Of a DNA stretch of 64,000 bases, positions 12,111-25,079 are shown piece by piece. How positions within the stretch are numbered: position 1 is the first letter of the stretch; every line of letters starts with the position of its first letter. Below the pieces are notes generated by a model, which saw only the letters and a program-made list of their open reading frames with translations, did not search any database and was not told where the DNA came from. The translations under genes and the position numbers were made by a program. Origin of the DNA: Ceratotherium simum simum. Its lineage: Eukaryota; Chordata; Mammalia; Perissodactyla; Rhinocerotidae. The DNA is taken from assembly GCF_000283155.1 (NCBI RefSeq), contig NW_004454266.1, positions 2,793,396-2,857,395 of the forward strand. The letters run 5' to 3'.

Positions 12111-12359
12111 TAAAGTATAACTGAAAAACTTCCAAATTCTCTCAGACCTTAACAATTCTATAACATAGGGCTAAAGTCATATATAAAACTTAAATTCCAC
12201 CACTAAAGTAAACATTATATCAGTGTAACCACCATTAAGACTCCCAACTTAAATTGCCACAACCCTACAAAGTATTCTTACCATTTCCGTCCTGAATCTT
12301 ATTCAGTGTTCCTTTAAAATACAGATCTAACACTATGACAATGAAATAAAAACCTTGAT

Positions 12360-12885
12360 GCCCCTTGATTTTCCATATGTAATATAGCCTTCACATCTTA
12401 GCCTAGAGTTCAAGGCTGTTTTCTATTCCAGCACAATGTATCTTTCCAACCTCATCTCTTTTCACACATTTTCTATCCACACTCTACACTCTATAGTTCA
12501 GCCACCAGGACCCCCTGCCTGTCTTAGAGCCACTATGCAGTGTAACTTTAAATACTTGTGGTCATGTTATTTGCTTGGCCTGTGCTGTTAAATCTCCTCC
12601 CACTGCCTTTCTCTGCCTGACAAATTCTTATTCATTATTTTTGGCCTAATGCAAATGTACTTGCTTCTAAGCCACATTGTTTCACTGCTCCATACTCAGT
12701 CAGACTTATTTTTTTCCTACTCTTTACTCACAGGATATTTGGTTGAAGCCTCTATTATAGCCCTCATCATTTGATATTATAGCTAGTTTTATGTGTCCTT
12801 CTCTTCACTTAAAGCTACCATATATTGATTGTCTACCAAGCTTTTAAATCACTGCTATTTATTGTTCATTTATTTTCTTGGAATA
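12360..12885 (+). mobile_element. L2 LINE fragment
   Basis: L2-like order of phrases: 'agagttcaaggctgttttc', 'ctgtagttca'-type text, 'ccacattgtttcactgctcc' and 'ctattatagccctcatcattt'. It is diverged, and its 3' tail is missing or unclear. Confidence 0.5.
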
Positions 12886-13004
12886 AGTACTTTATTTCAA
12901 ATGGTACAAAAATGAGAAAAAGTACAGAGGGTAGTCCATGAAAAGTAAATTTCTCTTCCTCTCTTGTTCTGCAGTTACCTAGTTCCCTCCCCAGAGGCTA
13001 CCCT

Positions 13005-13510
13005 TCTATATCAGTTTTTCATTGCCATAATAATGTGGTATAACAACCACAAAACTTCGGTGGCATACAGCAGTAAACATTTATTTAGCACATGAATCTG
13101 TGGGTTCAGCTGATCTGGGCAGGGCTTACTTCTATATCTGCAGTCAGCTATGGGTCCGCCAAGCAACCCTGCAGATCTCGGCTAGGCTCACTCACGTCTG
13201 GGAGTTGGCTGGCTGTTAGCTGACCTAGAATAGTCCATCTGCCCCACTGGGGTGATCTGGCTCTGTCCTACATGTCTCCTATCATCTGAAAGTCAGCAGA
13301 TTCTCCTCCTAGCAATTGTAGAGGGCAAGGGCAAGCAGGGTCAATCATAAAAGTACTTTTCAAGCCTCTTGCTTGTATTACACTTGCTAGTATCACATTG
13401 GCCAAATCAAGTCACATGATTGAGATCAGAATCACAGTGGAAGGGCACTGCAGAGTACATGGCAACAGGAAGGGTAAAGAATTGGGGCCATTAATGTATT
13501 CTGCCATACA
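13005..13510 (-). mobile_element. LTR-like repeat, copy 1
   Basis: Begins 'tcagtttttcattgccataataatgtgg' and ends 'aattggggccattaatgtattc'. It belongs to the same broad family as the copies at 14212-14750 and 22785-23700 ('..acaacaaacat/aacgttat..cacagt', '..gctggctgttagc..', '..aaagaattg'). The antisense layout suggests an old MaLR-type or related LTR. The subfamily is not assigned. Confidence 0.45.
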
Positions 13511-13746
13511 CTTTTTTCCAGTTTCTAAACATATAGTGTAAGTAAAATCCTATATATACTTTTAATTGACATCAATGATAGTGTAATATTCATCGTTTCT
13601 ATACTTTGCTTTTTTTACCACTACTTCTAATATTTCCATTAATAAGTACTGTTTTGTCATCAGGTGTATCCTTCTAAAGATTAAATCAGGGATTCTTAAA
13701 TCAATTACCTTTCACCCCAAGCTGGAGTGAGCCTTCTAAATTAATA

Positions 13747-16627
<2,881 letters not shown>

Positions 16628-16863
16628 TTCCATGGACTCCCAGGCCCCTAAATGGGGCCATCTTGGAAAGTAAGATTTTCAAGTGGCTTATGTGTTCTTA
16701 TCAAATATGTTTTGCTTTGGAATGAGTAGCTTGTCTGCAGACCAGATGCTGGTGTCTCCTGGGTGGATGACTGAGTGTGGGTAGTTGCCAGGCAGCCTCC
16801 TTCTCCCCTCTCCCTTGGTTCATTTCTAATGATTTCCCTTAAAGGGACCAAATTTTACCTGGA

Positions 16864-16869
16864 AATAAA
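16864..16869 (+). terminator. candidate polyadenylation signal for ZSCAN31
   Basis: AATAAA lies 237 nt after the stop codon. It is the first canonical signal in the 3' flank. Confidence 0.5.
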
Positions 16870-17460
16870 TTGGTACAGAGGGGCTGTTCTTGAGTAATAC
16901 TGAATATTGAACAACTGTAAAAGACTAGTATCTCTGTATACTTTTTTAAGATTGGGTAAGTTCAAATGATATTCAGAGGTGAGTCTTTTTCTTTTCCTGT
17001 AAAAGTTACATTTTAAACACATTTAAGGTTTGGGGAGTAAGAATCATTCCCATAGGAAACATTGCCATGGTCTCCCCTAGGAATGTGATGGATGGTCTCT
17101 TTGGTGCTTTCAGCAGAAGGGGTGGCATACTCATTAACCAAGCAGCATTATCCATAGTGTGAAACCTATAATCTTGATTTAGAAATCTATGTCCCATTTG
17201 ATCTCTAATTGCAGGTCATTACCATATTTAAGGTTCCCATTTTTGTTATAAATAATGAATAAGAGGACAGGACACTTTAAAATCTTTACAATGTACCTCT
17301 TTTATTCATAGTCTTTTCTGTCAGCATTCCCCTGCCACTGCCTTTCAGAGGTTATCAGCAACTCTGAATGCCGCTGCAAGCAGCGTCATTGAGGCTCTAT
17401 AAAGAAAAAGAGCCTGCAACCTCAGGCAGCTTGCTGCTTAACTGGGGAGACCAGCATGCT
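16870..17460. other. 3' flank of ZSCAN31, no gene recognised
   Basis: May be a longer 3' UTR if a later signal is used. No further coding sequence is seen. Confidence 0.45.
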
Positions 17461-17469
17461 CAGGCTATT

Positions 17470-17705
17470 TACTGTCAGAGTTAAATACAAGCTCTGGCAC
17501 CAGGCTGTCTAGGTTCAAATCCTGCCTCTCCATCTGTGAGCTGTGTGACTTTGGGCAGCTCATTTGAATGCCCCTATGCTATGGTCTCCCCATCTATAAA
17601 ACAGGATAACAGTACCCTTCTCCTAGGGTACATAAGATTAAATTAATACAAACTTCTAAAGCACTTAAAACATAGCTCTTAATAAACATGCACTATGCTT
17701 TACAT
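17470..17705 (+). repeat. MIR SINE
   Basis: Near-complete MIR text: 'ctctggcaccaggctgtctag', 'tgtgtgactttgggcagctc', 'tccccatctataaaacaggata', 'aaagcacttaaaacatagctc'. Confidence 0.75.
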
Positions 17706-18084
17706 AAGAAATAATACCATCTAATGAATGTAGGTCGAATTATAACTATCATGTTAGAACTAAATAGGATATTAAATGCCTCTGCTGATAGTCCATTATA
17801 CTTTTCTCCACAGTCAAAATCTGAATGAGAATTTCAAAAGGGAGGAAATAAAAGTTCAGCTTAAAGTTTACTGTGCTAAACGTTTGTCTTTGAAGTTTAT
17901 AAAAAAAAGTTAAAAAAGTATACATGTGTGTATGTATATGTATGTGTATATCTATTTGGTTTTCCTTATAGCTTAGGGACCATAACAAAAAATAACTTTA
18001 AAATTCCTTGACTATTTCATTTGTGAATAGAACAATTAGCTAAATTCAGATTATCTAGATTTTATCTAGATGATCTAATGTTTA

Positions 18085-18245
18085 TCAAATTTTAGAGTAT
18101 CTACAAATCACCTGGGATCTTGTTAAAATACAGATCTAATTCAAAAGGTCAGAGTGGAGCCAAGGAATCTGCATTTTTAGTAAGCTCCCAGTGATGCTGC
18201 TGCTGCTGCTTCATGGAACCCACTCTGAGTATCAGCCCTCAGACA
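18085..18245 (+). mobile_element. MER5A-like hAT DNA transposon remnant
   Basis: 'tctacaaatcacctgggatc', 'aatctgcatttttagtaagc' and 'cccagtgatgctgctgctgc' match the MER5A layout. Confidence 0.65.
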
Positions 18246-18249
18246 GCCT

Positions 18250-19125
18250 TGAGTATTGATATTGTCCTTCAGATATGCTAGAGGTGCCAAGCAGATCAGT
18301 TTCCTTCCCATCCTTCTTCCTCCTGCAACCTCTGCATCAACATGTGGTCCCTGAAACTGTCCCCCCCACAGGGGCCCACTGCTTGCCCCGCCTTAAGAGG
18401 ACTGAGAGGCCCCTGAAGTGCAGTGGCCAGGTGGGGTGAGGTGGGTTTGGGAAACAATGCAGTGTCCTCTGCTCTGGCACAGGCAAATTCAGCCAAATCT
18501 TCACGCAGGAAGTCTAAACAGTACCTACAAGTGTTTGCTTCAGGAAGAAGCTGCTGCTACAGTTTCTGTTCTTCCTCCCCCCTCCTCCATACATGAGCTC
18601 TCAGGGTGAAGGGAAAGCTGTTGCATCTTTAGGAGCACACTGCAGACCTGCCAGCCCTCACCGCCAGTCCTCCCTTGGGCTCTCTGAGCATCTCAGGACA
18701 CAAGGACAAGGGCCCAGCTGAGGTGTCCTTACCTATGGTGCTGCTACATACCACACTTACCTTCAACACTGAACTTGGGCTTGGTCCTTCTGGGACTCCA
18801 ACTCCAGTGCTCAGACAGCCCCTTACTCTCTCACCTACTCAGAAAGGCAAAGAAAAGCTCACAGAGGAGAAAGCAGCCACCAAACAGAGGCCAAAGGGGT
18901 AAAGGTAAAGCAAAGAATGGCAGATAATCTGTTGGCCTCTCACCCAATGGGTGAGAGAGAGGAGGAGAGAGACAGGAAGAAGAAAGAGCCTGATAGGCAA
19001 GCCTGCAGTAAAGAGAAAATTGAAGGGATAAACATTTGATAAACATTTGGGGATGTTTTGCTTTTTTCAGATTCTGTTTCACTGATCTGGTCCACCATGT
19101 TGGAAGGTGATAAAGTGCTTTGGAA
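18250..19125. other. intergenic, no gene recognised
   Basis: Several overlapping short frames on both strands (for example 18675-18902 plus and 18831-19166 minus), none with a domain or splice context. Confidence 0.45.
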
Positions 19126-19129
19126 ACAA

Positions 19130-19300
19130 GAAAGTGGAGCAGGATAAAGGAGGAGTGAGGTTTCATTATATAGAGTGGTCAGGGGAGGCTTCATTAGGAG
19201 GAGGCATTTGAGCTAAGATTTGGAGGAGGTCAGGGAGTCAGCTGAAGGCTGTCTAGGAGGAGGACATTTAGGAAGAGGGATCAGCCAGTGCGAAGGCCCT
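19130..19300 (-). mobile_element. L2 LINE fragment, antisense
   Basis: 'gtggtcaggggaggcttcat', 'atttgagctaagatttgga' and 'cagtgcgaaggccctaaag' are reversed L2 3' phrases. Confidence 0.6.
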
Positions 19301-20175
19301 AAAGTATGGGATAAAAATATCTTTCCCATTGGGTTTGTCACATGATCCCCACAATAACCCTAGAAGAGGAAGGCATAGGTATCTTCCATTCACGTTTATA
19401 GTTGAGTAAACTGAGCGTGGTGAAATGAAGTGACCACTCCACATCGAATGCCTGTGAGATGGCAAAGGTTTGTATTCGAGACTGACTGATTCCCCTTCTG
19501 GTGCTCTTTCCTGCTAAGTGCCTGGGAACTGTGTTTTCCTACCTGGAAAATTATTCTTTTCTTCCTCATCTAGAAAACATAGATGATGCTACTCAAATAG
19601 GTGTCAGAGTAATTATTTGGCACTAGCTGTGTCCTGAAAGCATTGGGGAGGGGGGGTGGGCAGCTAACCTGTTGGAACACGAGGAACAAATGGATAGATT
19701 CCTGGAGGGTCAGGTAATGTTAATGGTTGGGTGTGAGGCTGGAGAGTGAGGGTGCAGGGAGTGCAGGCAGCCAAAGCCTGATGGGACTGAAGCGCTGGGA
19801 AAGTGGAGGGGAAGGAGAATGGGAGGAAGAGTCAAGTTTGCAACTTGGTAGCACAGCGCAGCTGTTGTTAGTTACTATCTAGCTGTGTGACTGTGGACAA
19901 GTTACTTCACTTCCCTGTGCCCTTGTAGAAAGACCTGAAGGCCAGGTGGGTGAGTAGAGATCTCAAGAGGTTGCCTAGGCAATACAGGTGAGCCCTTCTC
20001 TAGGTTTCTTGGTGCTCCTCTGATCACCAAACGAAATCCATTTGTGGGGCAAGGGGGGGGTGGGGTGGGGCTAGGAATTAGAAGGGAAGAGCCAGGCACA
20101 CGTCCAACGGGGAGGTCCCAGGACTTTTGGGCAGGGGGCAAGGGAGAGAGAGTCTTCTACTTAACCTCTTTGCCC
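19301..20175. other. intergenic, no gene recognised
   Basis: MIR-like scraps near 19340-19420 and 19855-19925 and a G-run near 20050. No coding exon is seen. Confidence 0.4.
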
Positions 20176-20179
20176 TGGA

Positions 20180-20420
20180 TGAGCCCAAAGCGAGGAAATC
20201 AACGAGATGAGAGAGCTTCCGAGCCGCGTGGAGAGGCAGCGGAAGTGTCCGCGCGCGGCGGAGGGGGCAGTGGTCCGTGATGCCACGTTTGCCCAGGTAC
20301 CAGAGTCCTTGGTCCGAGCTTGGTCCTGCCCAGGGTGAGTCCCCGGGCGAGCGGGGCGGGGCGAGGGCAGCGGCGGATGCCGGATGCGCTACGAACCTAG
20401 GCGGGATAAATGCCGGCATT
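20180..20420 (+). promoter_or_regulatory. CpG island, probable promoter of the dead ZSCAN gene
   Basis: A dense CpG block (runs such as gtccgcgcgcggcgg) with an ETS-like GCGGAAGTG at 20239-20247, a GC box GGGGCGGGGC at 20353-20362 and a strong donor CAGG|GTGAGT, exon end 20334, on the + strand. No live gene on the + strand starts here. The next + strand exon-like sequence is the broken SCAN exon at 24.2 kb. A CpG island followed by intron 1 and a SCAN exon is the plan of the neighbouring live genes. Confidence 0.6.
20353..20362 (+). promoter_or_regulatory. GC box (Sp1/KLF type)
   Basis: GGGGCGGGGC inside the CpG island, just downstream of the candidate exon 1 donor. Confidence 0.45.
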
Positions 20421-20428
20421 TCAGGAAT

Positions 20429-20511
20429 AAATACAATACTACGACTACTACTACTAGATTCTGTAGCGCTAAATACAATACTACGACGACTACTACTACT
20501 TCTGTAGCGCT
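20429..20511 (+). repeat. two-unit tandem repeat (42 and 41 bp) with CGA/CTA triplets
   Basis: Unit 1 (20429-20470) and unit 2 (20471-20511) both run AAATACAATACTACGAC...TACTACTA...TTCTGTAGCGCT. They differ by a few bases and one length step inside the triplet run. Confidence 0.85.
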
Positions 20512-20514
20512 TAC

Positions 20515-20690
20515 CAGGATCCTGGCACTGTTCTAATGGCTTAACAGGTATTTAATCGTCAAACATGATCTAAACATGATTATCAACTCCATGGGAAGGG
20601 GAAACACTGAGGCACAAAGAGGTTAAGTTACTTGCCCAAGGTCACACAGCTTGTAGGTGTTAGAGGCACACTCTGTGCTCTTGCCCCTTT
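20515..20690 (-). repeat. MIR-family SINE, antisense
   Basis: 'gaaacactgaggcacaaagag', 'gttaagttacttgcccaagg' and 'tcacacagcttgtaggtg' form a common MIR layout. Confidence 0.6.
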
Positions 20691-20929
20691 CAGATAAGAA
20701 GCTACAGAGTATTGCGTCAGAGCTGTCAGGCTGCACTGGATGCCTTTTAACTGCTGCCCTCGTTAGAACTGAGAGCACAGTTAGTTTAGCGATTCTCTTG
20801 ATAGACATTGAGGTTGAGTCCTGTTTTTCACTACATGTTAGGAACAACACTGCAGTGACAGGTCTTGTACTTGCCTCCCTGACCACAAGTGTTAAGTGCA
20901 GGACCACAGCATATGTACATTTCTTAAAA

Positions 20930-21320
20930 GTTTTTTATTACAGACAGTTTAAAACATTAACAAAAGTTGAAAGAATAGTATAATGAACCCTTACATATCC
21001 ATCCGCCTTCAACATTAGCAACTCATGACCAGTCTCGTTTCATGTATATCCGCGTCCACTTCCTCCCTTCCCTTGTTATTTTGAAGCAAATCCCAGCTGT
21101 ATTATTTTACTTGTAAATATTCCAGTATGTATCTCTAAGAAAGACTCTTTTAGAAACATAGCCGTAATACTTTTATCACCTAAAAGTTTAATATTCTCTA
21201 TCTTATTACATATCCAGTGTTTACATTCCAATTCTTATAAATGTCTTAATTTTTTTACATTTGTTTGAATCAGGATCCCCATGATGTCTACAAAATGTGG
21301 CTGATAGGTCTTATCTTTTT
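20930..21320. repeat. old LINE-like repeat, part 1
   Basis: 'ttgaaagaatagtataatgaac', 'aacattagcaactcatgacc' and 'tgaagcaaatcccagctgt' match a common old L1-type segment. It continues after the ERE at 21571. Confidence 0.5.
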
Positions 21321-21570
21321 TTGTGTGTGTGTGTGAGGAAGACTGGCCCTGAACTAACATCCATTGCCAATCCTCCTCTTTTTGCTGGGGAAGATTAGCT
21401 CTAAGCTAACATCTGTGCCCATCTTCCTCTATTTTGTATATGGGATGCCACGGTAGCATGGCTTGATTGATGAGTGGTGTGTCCGTCTGCGCCTGGGATT
21501 CCAACCTGCGAACCCCGGGCCACCAAAGCAGAGTGCTCGAACTTAACCACTATGCCACCAGGCCAGCCCC
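21321..21570 (-). mobile_element. ERE SINE, minus strand
   Basis: On the + strand it reads 'gaggaagactggccctgaac', '..gctaacatctgtgcccatct' and ends 'ccaccaggccagcccc'. Flanks 'ggtcttatcttttt' (21307-21320) and 'agtcttgtctctttt' (21571-21585) are a diverged target-site duplication. Confidence 0.85.
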
Positions 21571-22440
21571 AGTCTTGTCTCTTTTAATTAGATATCTCCT
21601 CCATTTCTTTTTTCCCCATTGCACTGTATTTGTTGGGGCATGGTCAGGTGGGGGGTTGTTAATCCTGTAGTTGCCCAAAGTCTGCATTTTGATGAATGCC
21701 CCCCTGTATTGTAATTTAACATCTTTCGCTGTCTCTGTATTTCCTGGGAATTGGTAGTTCAATCTAGAGGCTTGAACATAATCAGCCTTTTTGGCAAGAC
21801 CACTTCATCATGGTGTTGTTTTCTTTCATCAGGAAGGAATGTCTGGTTTCTTTTTGTGATGTTAGCAGCCATCGATGAATAGTACTCTATCCATTAATTC
21901 CTAATGAGTGGCAAAATTGTGATATTCTAATTATATCATTCATTCTTTATTCACTAGAAGAATACATTTATTAAAAGAAACTTTTTCTTGTCACTATTTA
22001 GTTACCGAGTGGTTTGGTTCGCATGGAAAAGGCAAGATAAATGCTGGATTGTTTCCTTTTGTTTACCAGTTTTCAAAATACTTAGTTGGTTCCCTAGCAT
22101 TCTCCAGTGGTGGCCAATCCAATTTTTTTAAGTAAGAGTGATTATGAGCTCAGGGATGTAAATATACTTGAAGTGTTTCAATCCATTGCTGTCATTATCT
22201 TGACTGATGCTCAAATTTTCCCATCTTCAGGTGGGAAGCTCTTAGAGTTAGCTCCTGTGTCCTTCTGACATGAGACCTTCATAGTCAAGAGCTTCCTTGC
22301 TTTACGGTGTGACAAGATGTTTCAGGCTCATGTCATATATTTCCTGTGTCAGACCTGGATTCAGCCACATCTCCAAGCAGCCTTGATTTCTTCTAGGGGA
22401 AGTGCAATTTCAAGACCACAAATTGGGTGCTAGGGGAGGC
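21571..22440. repeat. old LINE-like repeat, part 2
   Basis: Continues the part 1 text ('tttaattagatatctcctcc', 'tcctgggaattggtagttcaa', 'tctagaggcttgaacata'). Confidence 0.45.
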
Positions 22441-22540
22441 TTATTTCTCAGCTGGTCATTGTTTCTAAGCCTTTTCAGTAGAAAGACCTAGGTTGTATAT
22501 ATATATTGATACTTCCAATTCAAATTCAGAACTGTAGGGT

Positions 22541-22753
22541 ACAGTCATGTGTCGCTTAATGACAGGGATACATGCTGAGAAATGTGTTGTTAGCTGATTT
22601 CGTCATTGTGCGGACATCACAGACTGTACTTACGCAAACCTAGATGATATAACCTAATGCACACCTAGGCTCTATGGTACTAATCTTATGAGACCACCAT
22701 TGTATATGCTATCTGTCACTGACTGAAACATTGTTATGCTGTGCATGACTGTA
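22541..22753. mobile_element. Tigger-like (Tc1/mariner) non-autonomous DNA transposon
   Basis: Clear inverted ends CAGTCATG and CATGACTG flanked by TA on both sides. Internal text ('cacctaggctctatggtac') matches the copy at 8791-9002. Confidence 0.75.
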
Positions 22754-22784
22754 TTTACTTCCCTCTTACTCTTGTTCTCCTCTT

Positions 22785-23700
22785 GTATTAGTTATTGCTG
22801 TGTAACAAATTACCTCAAAACTTAGTTTGAAACAACACACATTACCTCATAACTTAGTTTGAAACAACATACATTACCTCATAGTTTCCATGTGTCGGGA
22901 ATCCAGGTATGGATCAGCTGAGTCTTCTGCTTCGGAGTCTCTCAAGACTGACATTGAGGGTATTATGCAAAGTGAAATAAGTCAGAGAGAGAAGGTCAAA
23001 TACTATATGATTTCCTTCATTAAGCAGTAAATAATAACAACAATAAACAAACACATAGAGACAGAGATTGGATTGGTGGTTACCAGAGGGGAAGGGGAGA
23101 GGGAGGAGGGCAAAAGGGATAATTTGGCACATGTGTGTGGTGATGTGTTGTAATTAGTATTTGGGTGGTGAACATGATGTAATCTATGCAGAAATAGAAG
23201 TATAATGATGTACACCTGAAATTTATACAATGTTATAAACCAATGTTACTGCAATAAACAAAAAATTAAAAAAAAAAAAAGACTGAAATCAAGGTCAGGG
23301 CTGGTGTCTCATCTGAAGGCTTGACTAGGGAAGGCTCTGCTTCCAAGTTCACATGGTTGTTGACAGAGTTTAGTTCCTTGAGGGTTCTTGGATTGAGTGC
23401 CTCAATTATTTGCTGGCTGTTAGCAAGAGGGCACCCTCAGTTCCTTGTCATGTAGGCCTTGTGAACATGACAGCTTGCTTCATCAAACTCCCCTAGGGAG
23501 AACATCTGCTAGCAAGCAGAAGTCATAATTTTTTGTAACCTATTCACAGAAGTGACATTTCCTCAACATTGCCATGTTCTATTGGTTAGAAGCAAGTTAT
23601 TTAAAGAGAGGGGATTATATACAGCCTTGAATACTGGGAAGTGGGATCATTGGAGGACATCTTAGAGGCTGCCTACCATACTTTTCTCCTGTGTCAAGAA
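22785..23700 (-). mobile_element. LTR-like repeat, copy 3, split by an L1 tail
   Basis: Starts 'tattagttattgctgtgtaac' and ends '..gaggctgcctaccata'. It includes a local repeat of 'cattacctcataacttagtttg'-type text at 22810-22880. It is related to the copies at 13.0 and 14.2 kb. The L1 3' end at 22957-23280 interrupts it. Confidence 0.5.
22957..23280 (+). mobile_element. 5'-truncated L1 3' end
   Basis: Text 'gtgaaataagtcagagagag', 'ggattggtggttaccagagg' and 'tacacctgaaatttatacaatg', ending in poly-A at 23268-23280. AAGACTGA stands on both sides, a likely target-site duplication. This is a comparatively young L1 tail. Confidence 0.8.
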
Positions 23701-23739
23701 TCCCAGTTCTCAAGGACAGTGGGGATGATAGAATTAAAA

Positions 23740-24095
23740 TATCACATCATATGTGCATTGAAAATTTTAATACTATAGTGCCTCAAAATTGGCTGTGCCA
23801 ATTTACATTCCCATATCCCATATCCTTGCCAATATTTATGTTATCAACTTCCAAATAGTTGCCAATCTGTTACGTATGTAATGGTATCTTGGTTTTATTT
23901 TTAATCTCTGAATACTAATGAAATCATGTATCTTTTCATATGTTTATTGGCCATTTGCTTTTCCTCCTTTGTGAATTCCTTATTCATATCCTTTGTCCAG
24001 TTTTCCTTTGGGCTTTTTAACTTTTCCTTATTGGTGGGTAGAAATTCTTTATATTCTGGATATTAATCCCTTCTCATATGTGTGTGTGTGCACAT
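23740..24095 (-). mobile_element. L1 fragment, antisense
   Basis: 'ccaatttacattcccatatcc', 'tgtttattggccatttgctt' and 'gaaattctttatattctgg' are reversed L1 3' phrases. It ends in a short TG run at 24078-24095, just before the dead SCAN exon. Confidence 0.65.
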
Positions 24096-24179
24096 ATGTA
24101 TTTTTATACATACACAACTAGGACTACTTCTGAAGATAAGATGCTGAATGGGAGCCTTCCTGAATCCCAGACTCCAGGC

Positions 24180-24627
24180 AGAGTGAACCTGCTACTAAAT
24201 TATTGAAGCTCAGACCAGCTGGAGAACCAAGAGAAGTCTCAGTTGTGGCCATGCCAGTTCTCTCTGGAACAGAAAAGGGCTACACAAGTCAAGGTGGGAA
24301 AAACAGCTTCACTTGGAATCACGAATTCAGCCTTCCAGGAAAGAGTCCTTCACACCAGGAAATCTGCAGACAGCACTTCAGGCACTTCTGCTACCAGGAT
24401 TCCCTACCAGGATTCCCTTGGCCTGAGTGACTCTGAGCCATCTCTGGAAAATCCGCCATTGGAGGCTGCAGCCAGAGTACCACAATAAGGAGCAGATCCT
24501 GGAGCACTTCCTGACCGTCGTGCCCGAGGAGCTCCAGGCCTCGGTGAGAGAACATCACCCAGACAGTGGAGAGGAGGCTGTGACCTTTGGGGAGAGTAGA
24601 AGAGAAAGACTGCTGGATCAAGAGCAG
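24180..24627 (+). pseudogene. dead gene, SCAN exon
   Basis: One frame reads RQHFRHFCYQD, the start of SCAN. A 13-bp tandem duplication of ACCAGGATTCCCT at about 24392-24417 then shifts the frame. A second frame gives [22 protein letters not shown], followed directly by [26 protein letters not shown], where about five residues around LLVLEQ are missing. It ends at an intact donor GAGCAG|GTGGGC, as in live SCAN exons. Confidence 0.85.
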
Positions 24628-24929
24628 GTGGGCAGGTGGAAGGCTGGGAGGTAGAAAGCCAGAACGAAGGGCAGTAACAGGTTGGTGGTGGGTGGGGGAG
24701 CGCTTCTGAGAAACTCTACCTCCACTGGGCTCAGCTGAAGTAATCAATCATTTTTTGGAGTTTTCTTTTCAACTTTCTAATATCACCCCTGCAGCCCTTG
24801 AATGTTCGAGTAAAACACTGATTCCTTCTTCCCAGCCCTGTGTCTCACAAGTCTCTTCTCAAAGGATTTAACCCCAATTCCCATAATAATTTCTAAAGAA
24901 ACCCTCTGATTCAGATTCCAGCCCATCCC

Positions 24930-25078
24930 CATAAAAGGGACATAATTTTGAAGGAGGAATCACCCCTGAGAGCATTGTGGGCATCCTCAGTCATCCAGCT
25001 GCAGCCCATAAAGACCTAGGTCAAATGTGAACCTCAAAACCATGTGCCATTCCAAAGACGTGAGGAACAGAATTTCTT
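24930..25078 (+). pseudogene. dead gene, linker exon
   Basis: One frame reads KEESPLRALW, then VIQLQPIKT, a TAG stop, then VKCEPQNHVPFQRREEQ. This matches the conserved linker theme of ZSCAN genes (compare LQSMVTQLKCE in ZSCAN31 and TTLKCEPP in PGBD1). The exact edges are uncertain. Confidence 0.65.
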
Positions 25079-25079
25079 C

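Noticed and set aside
20429..20511. CRISPR-like repeat
   Set aside because: Only two adjacent units with no spacers, in a mammalian genome. It is a small tandem repeat.
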